Assembly: GCA_964437445.1 (NCBI GenBank)
Contig: CAYTGR010000018.1
Coordinates: forward strand, 11,449 to 75,448
Reading direction: 5' to 3'
Source: CAYTGR01 sp964437445
GTDB lineage: Bacteria > Chloroflexota > Anaerolineae > B4-G1 > SLSP01
Length of the DNA stretch: 64,000 bases
In this document: in pieces, positions 7,874 to 15,797 of the stretch
Layout: every line of letters starts with the position of its first letter
Numbering within the stretch: position 1 is the stretch's first letter
Position numbers and translations under genes: made by a program
Notes under the pieces: generated by a model
The model's database searches: none
What the model was told of the DNA's origin: nothing
The model's input: the letters and a program-made list of their open reading frames with translations, nothing else

Positions 7874-8959
7874 ATGCGCATCGTCTTTGAAAAACGCCAG
7901 ACCATTTCCAACACTGCCGTCGTGCTGGTGCCGGTGGTCTCCTTTTTAATTTCTCTGTTTCTGGGCGGTATTATTCTCTTGGCGTTACGGGCCAACCCCT
8001 TCGTCACTTACGCCGCGATGGCCCGCGGCGCATTTGGCTCCTGGCAGGTCTTTACCGAAACGCTCGTCAAAGCCATCCCCTTGATGCTGACCGGGTTGGG
8101 CGTTTCCATCGCCTTTCGGATGCAGTTCTGGAACATCGGCGCAGAAGGGCAGTTGACGCTCGGTGGCGTGGCGGCGGCCTGGGTCGCGCTCTTCTGGTCC
8201 GGCTTTCTGCCCGACTGGGCCTTGCTCCCCACCACCATCCTGGTGGGAATGCTGGCGGGCGCCCTGCTGGCCGGCATCCCCGCCGCCCTCAAGGCCTACC
8301 TGAAGGTGGATGAAACGCTGACCACGCTGATGCTGAACTACGTCGCCATCCTTTTCTCGCAGAGCCTCTACTACGGCGCCTGGCGCGACCCCAAGGGCTA
8401 CGGTTTCCCTGGCACGGCGCTCTTTCCGGCTGCCGCCTGGTTGCCCCGAATCGCCGGGCGGGCGCACCTGGGGCTGATCTTCGCGCTCATCGCCGCGGCC
8501 CTGCTCTGGTTTATCCTCAAATATACCCGCTGGGGCTTTGAACTGCGGATCATCGGCGAGAACAAGACCGCCTCGCGCTACCTGGGAATCAACATCGCGC
8601 GCAACATTGTCCTGGCGCTGCTGCTCTCCGGCGCCCTGAGCGGGCTGGCCGGTGCCTGTGAGGTGACCGGCATCGCCCGCCGGCTCCAGCAAGGGCTCTC
8701 CATCGGCTACGGCTACACGGCCATCATCGTCGCCTGGATGGCGCAGTTGAACCCCTGGGCGGTGATCTTCGTGGCGCTCCTGATGGCCGTGCTGCTGGTC
8801 GGCGGTGACCAGGTGCAGATGATGATGGGACTGCCCGCCGCGATGAGCCTGGTACTCCAGGGATTGTTGCTCTTCCCAATGTTGGCCGGCGCACTCTTCA
8901 CCGAATACCGGCTGCGGATCGTCCGCCCCACTCCGCATCTCCAGGAGGCCCGGCAATGA
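7874..8959 (+). CDS. ABC transporter permease (BMP importer, first membrane subunit)
   Basis: 361-residue membrane protein of the BPD_transp_2 family with about 9-10 hydrophobic segments. The family core is GAFGSWQVFTETLVKAIPL (residues 48-66), FWNIGAEGQLTLGG (84-97) and VDETLTTLMLNY (141-152). The motif RIIGENKTASRYLGI (residues 228-242) is the EAA-like loop that contacts the ATPase. It begins 2 bp after the ATPase gene and overlaps the second permease gene by 4 bp (ATGA). It would pair with that permease to form the pore. B. subtilis NupP/YufP is the nearest named type by architecture. Confidence 0.92.
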   Translation: MRIVFEKRQTISNTAVVLVPVVSFLISLFLGGIILLALRANPFVTYAAMARGAFGSWQVFTETLVKAIPLMLTGLGVSIAFRMQFWNIGAEGQLTLGGVAAAWVALFWSGFLPDWALLPTTILVGMLAGALLAGIPAALKAYLKVDETLTTLMLNYVAILFSQSLYYGAWRDPKGYGFPGTALFPAAAWLPRIAGRAHLGLIFALIAAALLWFILKYTRWGFELRIIGENKTASRYLGINIARNIVLALLLSGALSGLAGACEVTGIARRLQQGLSIGYGYTAIIVAWMAQLNPWAVIFVALLMAVLLVGGDQVQMMMGLPAAMSLVLQGLLLFPMLAGALFTEYRLRIVRPTPHLQEARQ

Positions 8960-9903
8960 TCGTGCTGCTGACTTCCATTCTGGCCATTACGTTGCGCGCC
9001 GGCACCTCGCTGATCTATGCGACCATCGGCGAAATCTACACCGAGCGCTCGGGGATCCTCAACCTGGGGCTGGAGGGGATGATGTTGATGGGCGCGGTGA
9101 CCTCATTTGCCGTGGTTTACCATACCGGCAGCCTCACCCTGGCACTGGCGGTGGCCCTGCTGGTCGGGGCTGCCATGGCCACCATCCACGCTTTTCTCAC
9201 CGTGACCATGCGGGCCAATCAAGTGGTCAGCGGGCTGAGCCTGACGCTCTTCGGCTCCGGGCTGGCCAGCTTCCTGGGCCAGCGGTTGGGACCGGGCGGG
9301 CAACAGCTGATGGGGCTGATCGGCCCCAAGTTCATGCCGTTGGAGATTCCGCTCCTCAGCCAAATCCCGGTGCTGGGGGCATTGTTTAACCAGGATATTT
9401 TGACCTATCTGGTTTATCTGCTGGTCCCGCTGGCCTGGTTTTACCTGTACAAAACCCGGCCCGGCCTGAACCTGCGCGCGGTGGGCGAAAACCCGCAGAC
9501 GGCGGACGCGATGGGGATCAACGTGACGCGGGTCCGCTACCTCTACACCATCTGCGGCGGGATGTTGGTGAGCCTGGGCGGAGCCCATCTCTCGTTAGCG
9601 TACACTCCCGGCTGGGCCGAAAACATCACCGGCGGGCGGGGCTGGATTGTGATCGCGCTCGTCATTTTCGCCATGTGGAACCCGGCGCGGGCCGTGCTCG
9701 GCGCGATTCTCTTCGGCGGGATCAACGCCGTGCAATTCCGGCTCCAGGCCGCCGGGACGACCATTTCGGCCGCCTTCCTGAACATGTTGCCCTACCTTGC
9801 CACCATCTTAGTATTGATCGTGATGACCTGGTGGGAGACGCTGAGCAAGCGCATCGGCGCACCGGCGGCACTGGGCAAGGGCTACATGCGGGAAGAAAAG
9901 TGA
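8956..9903 (+). CDS. ABC transporter permease (BMP importer, second membrane subunit)
   Basis: 315-residue BPD_transp_2 membrane protein with about 8-9 hydrophobic segments and the family motif GEIYTERSGILNLGLEGMM at residues 26-44. RAVGENPQTADAMGINV (about residues 174-190) is the cytoplasmic loop contacting the ATPase. The start ATG overlaps the preceding stop, and its ribosome-binding site (AGGAGG) lies inside the end of the previous gene. With the lipoprotein, ATPase and first permease it completes an importer of the nucleoside/purine BMP class. Confidence 0.92.
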   Translation: MIVLLTSILAITLRAGTSLIYATIGEIYTERSGILNLGLEGMMLMGAVTSFAVVYHTGSLTLALAVALLVGAAMATIHAFLTVTMRANQVVSGLSLTLFGSGLASFLGQRLGPGGQQLMGLIGPKFMPLEIPLLSQIPVLGALFNQDILTYLVYLLVPLAWFYLYKTRPGLNLRAVGENPQTADAMGINVTRVRYLYTICGGMLVSLGGAHLSLAYTPGWAENITGGRGWIVIALVIFAMWNPARAVLGAILFGGINAVQFRLQAAGTTISAAFLNMLPYLATILVLIVMTWWETLSKRIGAPAALGKGYMREEK

Positions 9904-9916
9904 AAAGGCAAGCAAA

Positions 9917-9990
9917 GAGTGAGCAGGGATGAGTGAGCAGTACAGCCGGCTGATGGCACCTGCTCTCTGCTCTCTACCGACGGCTCACCC
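9917..9990. repeat. Degenerate copy of the GTGAGCA composite repeat
   Basis: The GAGTGAGCAG units at 9917-9940, the CTGCTCTCTGCTCTC stretch at 9960-9975 and CGGCTCACC at the right side form a diverged inverted arrangement like the better-preserved copies at 13567, 19003, 24943, 26742 and 49101. It fills the gap between the permease and thioesterase genes. Confidence 0.5.
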
Positions 9991-10014
9991 ATTCCATTAA
10001 CAAGGAGACCATGG

Positions 10015-10494
10015 ATGGACACCACTGGCTTGCCCGCCCAACCCACGTCCCGGATGTGCTTCGTCTGCGGGCGGGAGAACCCGGCGGGTTTGCACCTGCA
10101 CTTTTACGAGGACCGCGAAAAACGGCAGCTGATTGCGCCGCTGCACCTGCCGGCGCACTTCCAGAGTTACCCGGGCGTGGCCCACGGCGGCGTGATCGCC
10201 GCGATCCTGGATGAAGTCTCCGGCCGCTCCATCAACGTCGGGCGCGCGGAGGAGCTCTTCTGGGTCACGGCCAGGCTGGAGATCCGCTACCGCAAGCCGA
10301 CGCCGGTGGAAACACCGCTGACGGCGGTCGGTTGGGTGGTGCGCGAGGGGGGACGGGGGGCGGAAGTGGCCGCCGAGATCCGTCTGCCCGACGGCAGCAT
10401 CAGTGCCGAGGCGACCGCTCTGATCGTTGCGCCCTCTGGTGAGGCCTTACAGAGCTGGGACAGAGAGCGCGAGCAATGGTTCGTGGAGCGTTAA
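10015..10494 (+). CDS. PaaI-type hotdog-fold thioesterase
   Basis: 159-residue hotdog-domain protein, likely a single-domain acyl-CoA thioesterase. Conserved pieces are CFVCGRENPAGLHLHF (residues 12-27) and YPGVAHGGVIAAILDE (near residue 53), in which the HGG-D/E motif is the catalytic region, followed by EIRYRKPTPVETPL (near 88). The N-terminal CFVCG is common in the PaaI/THEM4-like subgroup. Two overlapping ATG codons occur at 10011 and 10015; the second is in frame and has AAGGAG at the better spacing of 7. The gene after it starts 4 bp past the stop, so the two are probably co-transcribed. The acyl substrate is unknown. Confidence 0.85.
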   Translation: MDTTGLPAQPTSRMCFVCGRENPAGLHLHFYEDREKRQLIAPLHLPAHFQSYPGVAHGGVIAAILDEVSGRSINVGRAEELFWVTARLEIRYRKPTPVETPLTAVGWVVREGGRGAEVAAEIRLPDGSISAEATALIVAPSGEALQSWDREREQWFVER

Positions 10495-10497
10495 ACG

Positions 10498-11502
10498 GTG
10501 TCAGGACCCCGGTTGACCTTTTTCTGTGAGCTGGAGGCCGCCGCTTTGACGGCTCTCTTTGCCGATCCGGCGGTGCTGGACGATTTGCAGGCCCTGCCGG
10601 CCGGCGTCAGCCTGGGCCTGCTGGATCTCTCGCCGGAGCGCGCGGCCGTGGTCCAACGGCTCAATGCAGCTCGCATTCCCGTCACGGCCTGGCTGTTGCT
10701 ACCCCAAGCCGAGGGCTATTGGTTTAATGTGGACAACGCTCCGCAGGCTGCCGCACGCTATCGGGCCTTCCAGGATTGGACGGCGGCCTACGGCTTGCGT
10801 TGGACCGGCGTCGGGCTGGACATTGAGCCGGACCTCCGCGCGCTGCAACAGCTCCGCCGCCGCCCGCTATCGCTGATCCCTCAGCTCCTGCGCCGGCTGG
10901 TCACCCGGCGCCGGCTGGCGCAGGCCCAACAGGCTTACGAACAGCTGGTACAGCAGCTCCGCGCCGATGGCTACACCGTGGAGAGCTATCTGATCCCGCT
11001 GATTTTGGACGAGCGCCGGGCGGGGGCGACCCTGTTGCGCCGGCTGGCCGGGCTGGTGGATGTGCCGGCGGATCGCGAAGTGCTGATGCTCTACACCAGC
11101 TTCCTGGGTCAGGCCGGCGCGGGGGTCCTGTGGAGTTATGCCCGTGAAGCTCAGGCAATTGCCGTAGGCAGCACCGGAGGCGGCGTGGAGCTCGGCGAGC
11201 TGCCGACCACCTGTCTGAGCGGGGAGGAACTGGCCCGTGACCTGCGCCTGGCCTATCGCTGGACGGACCAGCTCTACATTTTCAGCCTGGAAGGTTGTGT
11301 GCGGCGGGGATTGCTCAAGTCGCTGCGGGTGTTGGATTGGGAAGCGCCCCTGGCACCGCCGTGGGAGGCCACGGCGCGGATCGGGCGTTTCCGCCGGGCC
11401 CTGTCGGCCACGCTGTGGGCCAGCGCCCATCCCTGGTTAGTGGCGGTGATGGCACTCGCGTTCTATTGGTGCGTCCGTACTTTGCTGAGTGATGAAGAAT
11501 AA
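10498..11502 (+). CDS. Unrecognised TIM-barrel-like protein with a C-terminal membrane anchor
   Basis: 334 residues from a GTG start 4 bp after the thioesterase stop. I do not recognise the family. The sequence reads as successive beta-alpha units: GVSLGLLDL (34-42), IPVTAWLLL (60-68), WTGVGLDIEPD (101-111), VESYLIPLI, REVLMLYTSF, AIAVGSTGGG and QLYIFSLEG. The LDIEPD strand end resembles the acidic motif at strand 4 of TIM-barrel glycoside hydrolases, with Glu109 as a candidate acid. A single hydrophobic helix near residues 310-328 with a short charged tail would anchor it, catalytic domain in the cytoplasm if no signal peptide is used. The enzymatic role is inference only. Confidence 0.6.
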   Translation: MSGPRLTFFCELEAAALTALFADPAVLDDLQALPAGVSLGLLDLSPERAAVVQRLNAARIPVTAWLLLPQAEGYWFNVDNAPQAAARYRAFQDWTAAYGLRWTGVGLDIEPDLRALQQLRRRPLSLIPQLLRRLVTRRRLAQAQQAYEQLVQQLRADGYTVESYLIPLILDERRAGATLLRRLAGLVDVPADREVLMLYTSFLGQAGAGVLWSYAREAQAIAVGSTGGGVELGELPTTCLSGEELARDLRLAYRWTDQLYIFSLEGCVRRGLLKSLRVLDWEAPLAPPWEATARIGRFRRALSATLWASAHPWLVAVMALAFYWCVRTLLSDEE

Positions 11503-11559
11503 CTTGCGTTGTCACCGGCACTATACTCACTCATCCCTGTTTTTGTAAGGAGAATGCCT

Positions 11560-12408
11560 ATGTTGAGCGGTGTGAAGACATATTACAAGCCTAAAACGAT
11601 TGAAGACGCGGTCGCGCTGGTGCAATCCAACCCCAACTCGGCCTACGTGGGCGGTGGAGCTTGGCTGGTGGCACAAGGGGATCCCGAATTGACCGTGTTG
11701 GTGGACCTGAGCCAGACCGGGTTGAACCTGATTAACAGCGACATGGAGATGGTCCGCATAGGGGCCACCGCGACGTTGCAGGCGATCATAGATCAAAGCG
11801 ACACAGCCGGGTTGGCCAACGGCATTCTGGCGACGGCGGCGGGCTTCACGCAATCGCGCAACCTGCGCGAGCAGGGAACGCTCGGCGGGACGTTGATCGT
11901 TGCCGGGCCGGCCGACCCGCTGACAACGGCGCTGTTGGTGCTGGATGCGGAGATCCTCTACGCCGACCCTGCGCTGCACGTCGCGCCGTTTGCCAGCTTT
12001 GTTGCTTACCGCGAGCGGCTGATCAAAACCCGCGTGCTCTTGACGCAGGTACGGGTCAAACGCCCGCCGGCCCGCAGCGCCGTCGCCTTTGAGGAGGTGG
12101 GTCGCTCACCCAAAGACAAGCCCATCGTCTGTGTGGCCGCTTACCTGGAGACCGAGGAGGGGCTGCCGACGACAGTGCGGATCGCGGTGGGGGGGGCCGA
12201 CGCGCAACCGGTCCGGCTGCACAAGACCGAGCACCTGCTCAAAGGGCAACTGCTCACGGCCGAGAAGATAGAGACGGCCCTGGCCCTCAACCTGACCGAG
12301 CTCCACCCTATCGGCGACTACCGGGGCAGCGCTGAGTATCGCCTGGAAATGGTCAAGGTGCTGGTCCGCCGGGCGGTGCTCGCCGCCTGGGAGCAGGCAC
12401 GCCGCTAA
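11560..12408 (+). CDS. FAD-binding subunit of a molybdopterin dehydrogenase (CoxM/xanthine dehydrogenase type), stand-alone
   Basis: 282 residues with the FAD-binding fold of the medium subunit of xanthine/CO dehydrogenase-type enzymes: YVGGGAWLV (25-33) for the first FAD contact, VRIGATATLQAIID (65-78), and the QSRNLREQGTLGGTL motif (near 104-118). A CO_deh_flav_C-like C-terminal domain begins around residue 170. The ATG at 11560 has AAGGAG 7 bp upstream; upstream in-frame starts are worse spaced. Such subunits normally sit beside a [2Fe-2S] subunit and a large molybdopterin subunit, neither of which is here, so it may act in trans or have a separate role. It precedes a strong terminator. 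Confidence 0.85.
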   Translation: MLSGVKTYYKPKTIEDAVALVQSNPNSAYVGGGAWLVAQGDPELTVLVDLSQTGLNLINSDMEMVRIGATATLQAIIDQSDTAGLANGILATAAGFTQSRNLREQGTLGGTLIVAGPADPLTTALLVLDAEILYADPALHVAPFASFVAYRERLIKTRVLLTQVRVKRPPARSAVAFEEVGRSPKDKPIVCVAAYLETEEGLPTTVRIAVGGADAQPVRLHKTEHLLKGQLLTAEKIETALALNLTELHPIGDYRGSAEYRLEMVKVLVRRAVLAAWEQARR

Positions 12409-12461
12409 ACTGGCGGCCCGGATTCACTCCAGCCAATACGGCTAAGGCCACGGATTAAAGC

Positions 12462-12502
12462 GGGGTTTTTGCGGGTGGGCTCGGCCCGCCCGTGAAAACC
12501 CC
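12462..12502 (+). terminator. Strong hairpin terminator after the FAD-subunit gene
   Basis: A 19-bp stem (12462-12480 with 12484-12502, three G-T pairs) has a 3-base loop and is followed by CTTT. The G4T5 start and A4C4 end make it usable in both directions. It lies in the 206-bp gap between the FAD-subunit and DUF1385 genes; nothing else is recognised in that gap except TAGAAT at 12546-12551, a weak candidate -10 box. Confidence 0.75.
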
Positions 12503-12614
12503 CTTTGCAATCCCTGCCCCGCTTCCTTTCTCACCCGTTTTGAGGTAGAATAACCCCGCCGCAGTAACGTGGTTCAAGGAAAGGTTAATATTCAGGTTCA
12601 AGTCAGGTTCAGGT

Positions 12615-13523
12615 ATGGAAAATCAACAACCGGAGACAAAACGGCTGGGCTGGTCCTACGGGGGACAGGCCGTGATGGAAGGGGTGATGATGCGCGGGGC
12701 GCATCTCTCGGCGGTCGCCGTGCGCCGTCCCAACGGTGAGATCACCGTTAAAACGGAGCCGGTCAGCCAGCTCTACCGGGGACCGGTGAGCAAGATTCCC
12801 TTTTTGCGAGGAATTCCCATGCTGTGGGATTCATTGGGGCTGGGAATGCGGGCCCTCTTCTACTCGGCGGAGGTTGCCGGGCAGGCCGAGGACCCTGATT
12901 TCAAAATGAGCGGCGGTCTGGGCCTTGGCACGGGCGCGTTCTCGCTGCTGGCAGGCATGGCACTGTTTATGCTGCTGCCCTCGTGGTTGGCCGGGCTGCT
13001 TGTGCGGGCGGCAGACCAAACTGTGCTCTTTAACATCGTGGAAGGCCTGATCCGGCTTGCCATTCTCATCGGTTACATGGCGGCGGTAGGGCAAATGGCC
13101 GAGATCCGGCGGGTCTTTGCCTACCACGGGGCCGAACATAAGACGGTCAACGCACACGAAGCCGGCGCGCCGCTCACCGTGGAGAGTGTGCGCACCTTTT
13201 CCACAGCGCACGCTCGCTGCGGGACGGCCTTTCTGCTGATCGTTGTCGTCATCTCCATCCTGGTCTTCGCGCCGTTGGGGAAACCACCCCTCTTGATCCG
13301 CCTGGCCTCGCGCCTGCTCCTGTTGCCGGTGATTACCGGGATTGCTTACGAGGTCTTGCGCTTCACCGGTAAACACAACCACTGGGGCTGGGTGCGCGCC
13401 TTGATTGCGCCGAACCTGGCGCTCCAACGGCTTACCACCCGCGAGCCGGACGATGCGATGTTGGAGGTAGCAATCACGGCACTGAAAACGGTCCTGGCGG
13501 GGGAAGAAACACTCACCCACTGA
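12615..13523 (+). CDS. DUF1385 family membrane protein (YqhQ-like)
   Basis: 302 residues of the DUF1385 family, whose function is not established. The hallmark YGGQAVMEGVMMRG is at residues 15-28, followed by FLRGIPMLWDSL (near 62-73). Two or three hydrophobic segments lie at about 100-125 and 140-160, then FAYHGAEHKTVNAHEAG (near 169-185), TAHARCGTAFLL (near 199) and a second hydrophobic region. The conserved His/Glu cluster in HGAEH looks like a metal or active site. It is monocistronic as far as the flanks show: a terminator upstream and a composite repeat downstream. Confidence 0.88.
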   Translation: MENQQPETKRLGWSYGGQAVMEGVMMRGAHLSAVAVRRPNGEITVKTEPVSQLYRGPVSKIPFLRGIPMLWDSLGLGMRALFYSAEVAGQAEDPDFKMSGGLGLGTGAFSLLAGMALFMLLPSWLAGLLVRAADQTVLFNIVEGLIRLAILIGYMAAVGQMAEIRRVFAYHGAEHKTVNAHEAGAPLTVESVRTFSTAHARCGTAFLLIVVVISILVFAPLGKPPLLIRLASRLLLLPVITGIAYEVLRFTGKHNHWGWVRALIAPNLALQRLTTREPDDAMLEVAITALKTVLAGEETLTH

Positions 13524-13566
13524 TCCACTCAGCAACCAGCAAAGAAACGCTGAAGGCGTTATTACA

Positions 13567-13683
13567 AACTGGCATTCACCAGCCATGGAATGAAAATGTG
13601 AGCAGTGAGCGGTGAGCAGGAAACAGGAACTTCTACCTGCTGCTCTCTGCTCACTACTTAACTGATTTCTATTTTCAGCGGAG
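13567..13683. repeat. Composite repeat (GTGAGCA heptamers plus TTTTCAG edge), copy 1
   Basis: The copy holds CTGGCATTCACCAGCC, ATGAAAAT, GTGAGCAGTGAGCGGTGAGC heptamers, a matching CTGCTGCTCTCTGCTCAC arm, and the edge CTATTTTCAGCGGAG. The GGAG at 13680-13683 is the apparent ribosome-binding site of the following gene. Other copies are at 19003, 24943, 26742 and 49101. Confidence 0.75.
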
Positions 13684-13689
13684 AAAAGC

Positions 13690-14076
13690 ATGACAACCGC
13701 ATCAGCCTGCCAGGAATTTCTGAGCCTGCATACGATTGCCGTCGTCGGTGTCTCGCGCAGCGGCCGCAAGTACAGCAATCTGGCCTACAACCAGCTCAAG
13801 GCGCGGGGCTACCGCGTCTTCCCCGTCAACGCTCAGGCCGAGACTATCGGCGGCGACCGCTGTTATCCCAACCTGGGCGCGCTGCCAGAGCCGGTGGAGG
13901 GTGTCTTGCTCTTCGTCCCACCGGAAGAGACGGAGCGAGTGGTGCAGGAGGCCGCGGCACTCGGCATCCGCCACATCTGGATGCAACCCGGCGCTGAGTC
14001 GCAGTCCGCCATTCGCTTCTGCGAGGATCAGGGGTTTTGCGTGGTTTATAACCAGTGCATCATGGTCACGGTATAA
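13690..14076 (+). CDS. CoA-binding (Rossmann) domain protein, YccU-like
   Basis: 128 residues with a single CoA_binding_2 domain: TIAVVGVSRSGRKYSN (residues 16-31) is the nucleotide-binding turn, then NAQAETIGGDRCYPNLGALPEPVEGVLLFVPPE (written in two pieces in the protein around 54-88) and HIWMQPGAES near residue 97. Members resemble the CoA-binding domain of succinyl-CoA synthetase alpha but lack a catalytic partner, and their role is unproven. The ribosome-binding site GGAG is contributed by the edge of the upstream composite repeat. No operon partner is evident; the next gene begins about 150 bp further on. Confidence 0.85.
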   Translation: MTTASACQEFLSLHTIAVVGVSRSGRKYSNLAYNQLKARGYRVFPVNAQAETIGGDRCYPNLGALPEPVEGVLLFVPPEETERVVQEAAALGIRHIWMQPGAESQSAIRFCEDQGFCVVYNQCIMVTV

Positions 14077-14229
14077 ACCAACCGCAAAGGCACAAGGGTA
14101 CCCTTACCATGGAATTAGGGCCGGATGCGCTGGACGCCGGTCAACCGGATGCGCACGTCCTGGCATTACTGCGAGCAAGCCTGGCGGCCTGCCGGGCCTG
14201 GGCCATCTGAGGCACACAAGGAGTCACCC

Positions 14230-14721
14230 ATGGACGAGAAAGCGAAACTGATTCAGCAGCTGGACGAGGCCCGCGCCAAAATGCGCGCGGTGTTGGAAGG
14301 GATTGATACCCGCGTGGAGATCTACCCGACCTGGACGATCAAAGAGGTGTTGGCCCACATCGCCGGCTGGGACGACGTCAGCGCCTCGTCGCTGCGGCTA
14401 CACGCCGGAGGACACGAGCCGCCCACGCCGGCCGCGCGCGGCATTGATTACTACAACGCCGAATCCGTCGCCACCCGCGCCGCGCTCAGTTATCAACAGG
14501 TCGTTCAGGAATGGGAACTGGCGCGCGAGGAATTCAAAGCCGCGCTGCTGGCGCTTTCGCCGGAGAAGCTGGCGGAGCCGTTTGTTTTCCCCTGGGGACC
14601 GACCGGCACGGTGGCGCTGCTGGTGCGAATCTTCGCCGAACACGAAGAAGAGCACGCCGCCGAGATCGCCGCGCTGAAGGCGAAGGCCGAGGCTGAGGCG
14701 GCCGGCGACTCAAAAGCATGA
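14230..14721 (+). CDS. DinB-like / ClbS-DfsB-type four-helix protein
   Basis: 163 residues predicted to form the DinB-like four-helix bundle. The features are KLIQQLDEARAKMRAVLEGI (residues 5-24), WTIKEVLAHIAGWDD (near 36-50) with the first His, and a C-terminal HEEEHAAEIAAL helix whose His residues complete the usual metal triad. The ATG at 14230 has AAGGAG upstream and is preferred to earlier in-frame starts. The gene overlaps the following methyltransferase gene by 4 bp (ATGA). The family includes thiol-dependent transferases and colibactin-type hydrolases; which applies here is unknown. Confidence 0.75.
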   Translation: MDEKAKLIQQLDEARAKMRAVLEGIDTRVEIYPTWTIKEVLAHIAGWDDVSASSLRLHAGGHEPPTPAARGIDYYNAESVATRAALSYQQVVQEWELAREEFKAALLALSPEKLAEPFVFPWGPTGTVALLVRIFAEHEEEHAAEIAALKAKAEAEAAGDSKA

Positions 14722-15548
14722 CTGCAGCGAAGCCTGCTGAGACACCGGCAGCGCCCATCACCAGCACCGGCAACCGGCGCATCGTGGCCGCGCGCAAGCT
14801 GGATGACCGCAAGGAGCGCCAGCGCCAGGGGCGCTTTCTGGTGGAAGGGCTGCAACTGTTGCATATGGCGTTGGATGGCGGCGCGCGACCGCTGGAGGTC
14901 TTCTACTGCGAGGCGCTGTTCACCGGCCCGGAGGCCCCGGCGCTGTTGGAGCGCTTTCGCGCCGCCGGTGCGGAGCTGGTTGGCGTGACGGCCCCCGTCC
15001 TCCAGAGCCTCTCGGAGCGTGTCACCCCTCAAGGACTGGTGGCTACGTTTGCGCCGGTGGACCGCCCGCTGGAGACGCTGGCACTGGCGGGCCCTGAGCT
15101 GGTCGTAGTGCTGGACCGGCTGCAAGACCCCGGTAATCTGGGGACATTGCTACGCACGGCCGACGCGGTCGGCGCGGCGGCGGTGGTGCTGGTACAGCCC
15201 TGTGTGGATCCCTACGATCCCAAAGCGGTCCGCTCCAGCATGGGGTCGCTCTTCAACGTGCCGCTCTACCTGACTTCCGATGTCCCGGCGCTGATGGCCC
15301 GGCTGCGCCGCTCCGGGTTGCGCCTGGTCGGCGCTCATGCGCATCAGGGCGCGCCGTGGGGGGCCGGACTCTGGGCGGGCGGGGTGGCGCTGGTCTTAGG
15401 GAACGAGGCGCGCGGCCTTTCGGAAGATGTGAGTGCTGAGATTCACGACTGGGCCCATCTGCCGATGCCGGGCAAAGCCGATTCGCTGAACGTGGCCGTG
15501 GCCGGCGGCATCCTCATGTACGCCTGGCTGCGAGCCAACGCTCCCTGA
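14718..15548 (+). CDS. TrmH/SpoU-family RNA 2'-O-methyltransferase
   Basis: 276 residues with the two-part layout of TrmH-type rRNA/tRNA ribose methylases. The N-terminal substrate-binding domain has KERQRQGRFLVEGLQL near residues 33-48. The C-terminal SPOUT knot has motif 1 DRLQDPGNLGTLLRTADA near residues 133-150, motif 2 ALVLGNEARGLS near 224-235 and motif 3 LPMPGKADSLNVAVAGGILM near 249-268. The Asn, Arg and Ser of these motifs, needed for AdoMet and catalysis, are present. It is translationally coupled to the DinB-like gene. The RNA target is not deducible. Confidence 0.9.
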   Translation: MTAAKPAETPAAPITSTGNRRIVAARKLDDRKERQRQGRFLVEGLQLLHMALDGGARPLEVFYCEALFTGPEAPALLERFRAAGAELVGVTAPVLQSLSERVTPQGLVATFAPVDRPLETLALAGPELVVVLDRLQDPGNLGTLLRTADAVGAAAVVLVQPCVDPYDPKAVRSSMGSLFNVPLYLTSDVPALMARLRRSGLRLVGAHAHQGAPWGAGLWAGGVALVLGNEARGLSEDVSAEIHDWAHLPMPGKADSLNVAVAGGILMYAWLRANAP

Positions 15549-15569
15549 CTCCAGGGAATTCCCCTTGCA

Positions 15570-15641
15570 AGCGTTTCAGCGTCTTAGCGTTTCAGCGTCT
15601 CAGCGTCTCAGCGTCTTAGCGTTTTAGCGTTTTAGCGTGTT
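15570..15641. repeat. Nine tandem 8-bp units, AGCGTYTY
   Basis: AGCGTTTC, AGCGTCTT, AGCGTTTC, AGCGTCTC, AGCGTCTC, AGCGTCTT, AGCGTTTT, AGCGTTTT and AGCGTGTT run without interruption. It directly abuts the palindromic element at 15640-15697. A 10-bp relative (TTTTCACGCT) occurs at 45751-45799. Confidence 0.85.
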
Positions 15642-15697
15642 TGTAGTGCCGCGCTTTAGCGCGGCTCAAACGGCGCTGAAGCGCCTCACTACGAACA
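15640..15697. repeat. Palindromic MITE-like element, copy 1 (TTGTAGT...ACTAC ends)
   Basis: The ends TTGTAGTG and CACTACGAA are inverted, and two inner hairpins (CCGCGCTTTAGCGCGG and GGCGCTGAAGCGCC) give a cloverleaf-like fold. Copies recur at 24882, 45693, 49251 and 62971. Confidence 0.75.
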
Positions 15698-15723
15698 GAG
15701 CGCCAGGTTCAAGGGAGGAGATT

Positions 15724-15755
15724 TCATCCTTCCGCCTTCATCCTTCATCCTTTCA
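15724..15755. repeat. Heptamer repeat, TCATCCT family
   Basis: Units TCATCCT, TCCGCCT, TCATCCT, TCATCCT lie in the gap between the convergent methyltransferase and protease genes. The same unit type supplies the 3' end of the helicase gene at 31988-32015. The rest of this 250-bp gap holds composite-repeat fragments only. Confidence 0.7.
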
Positions 15756-15797
15756 ACGGCGCAAACGCCGAGCGCTATTTTCAGCGGTCATTCCCAT

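Noticed and set aside
14109..14210. 33-codon frame (MELGPDALDAG...) between the CoA-binding and DinB-like genes
   Set aside because: Weak start signal and no recognisable features; begins like the Yip1-like protein (MELGPD), but that may be coincidence.
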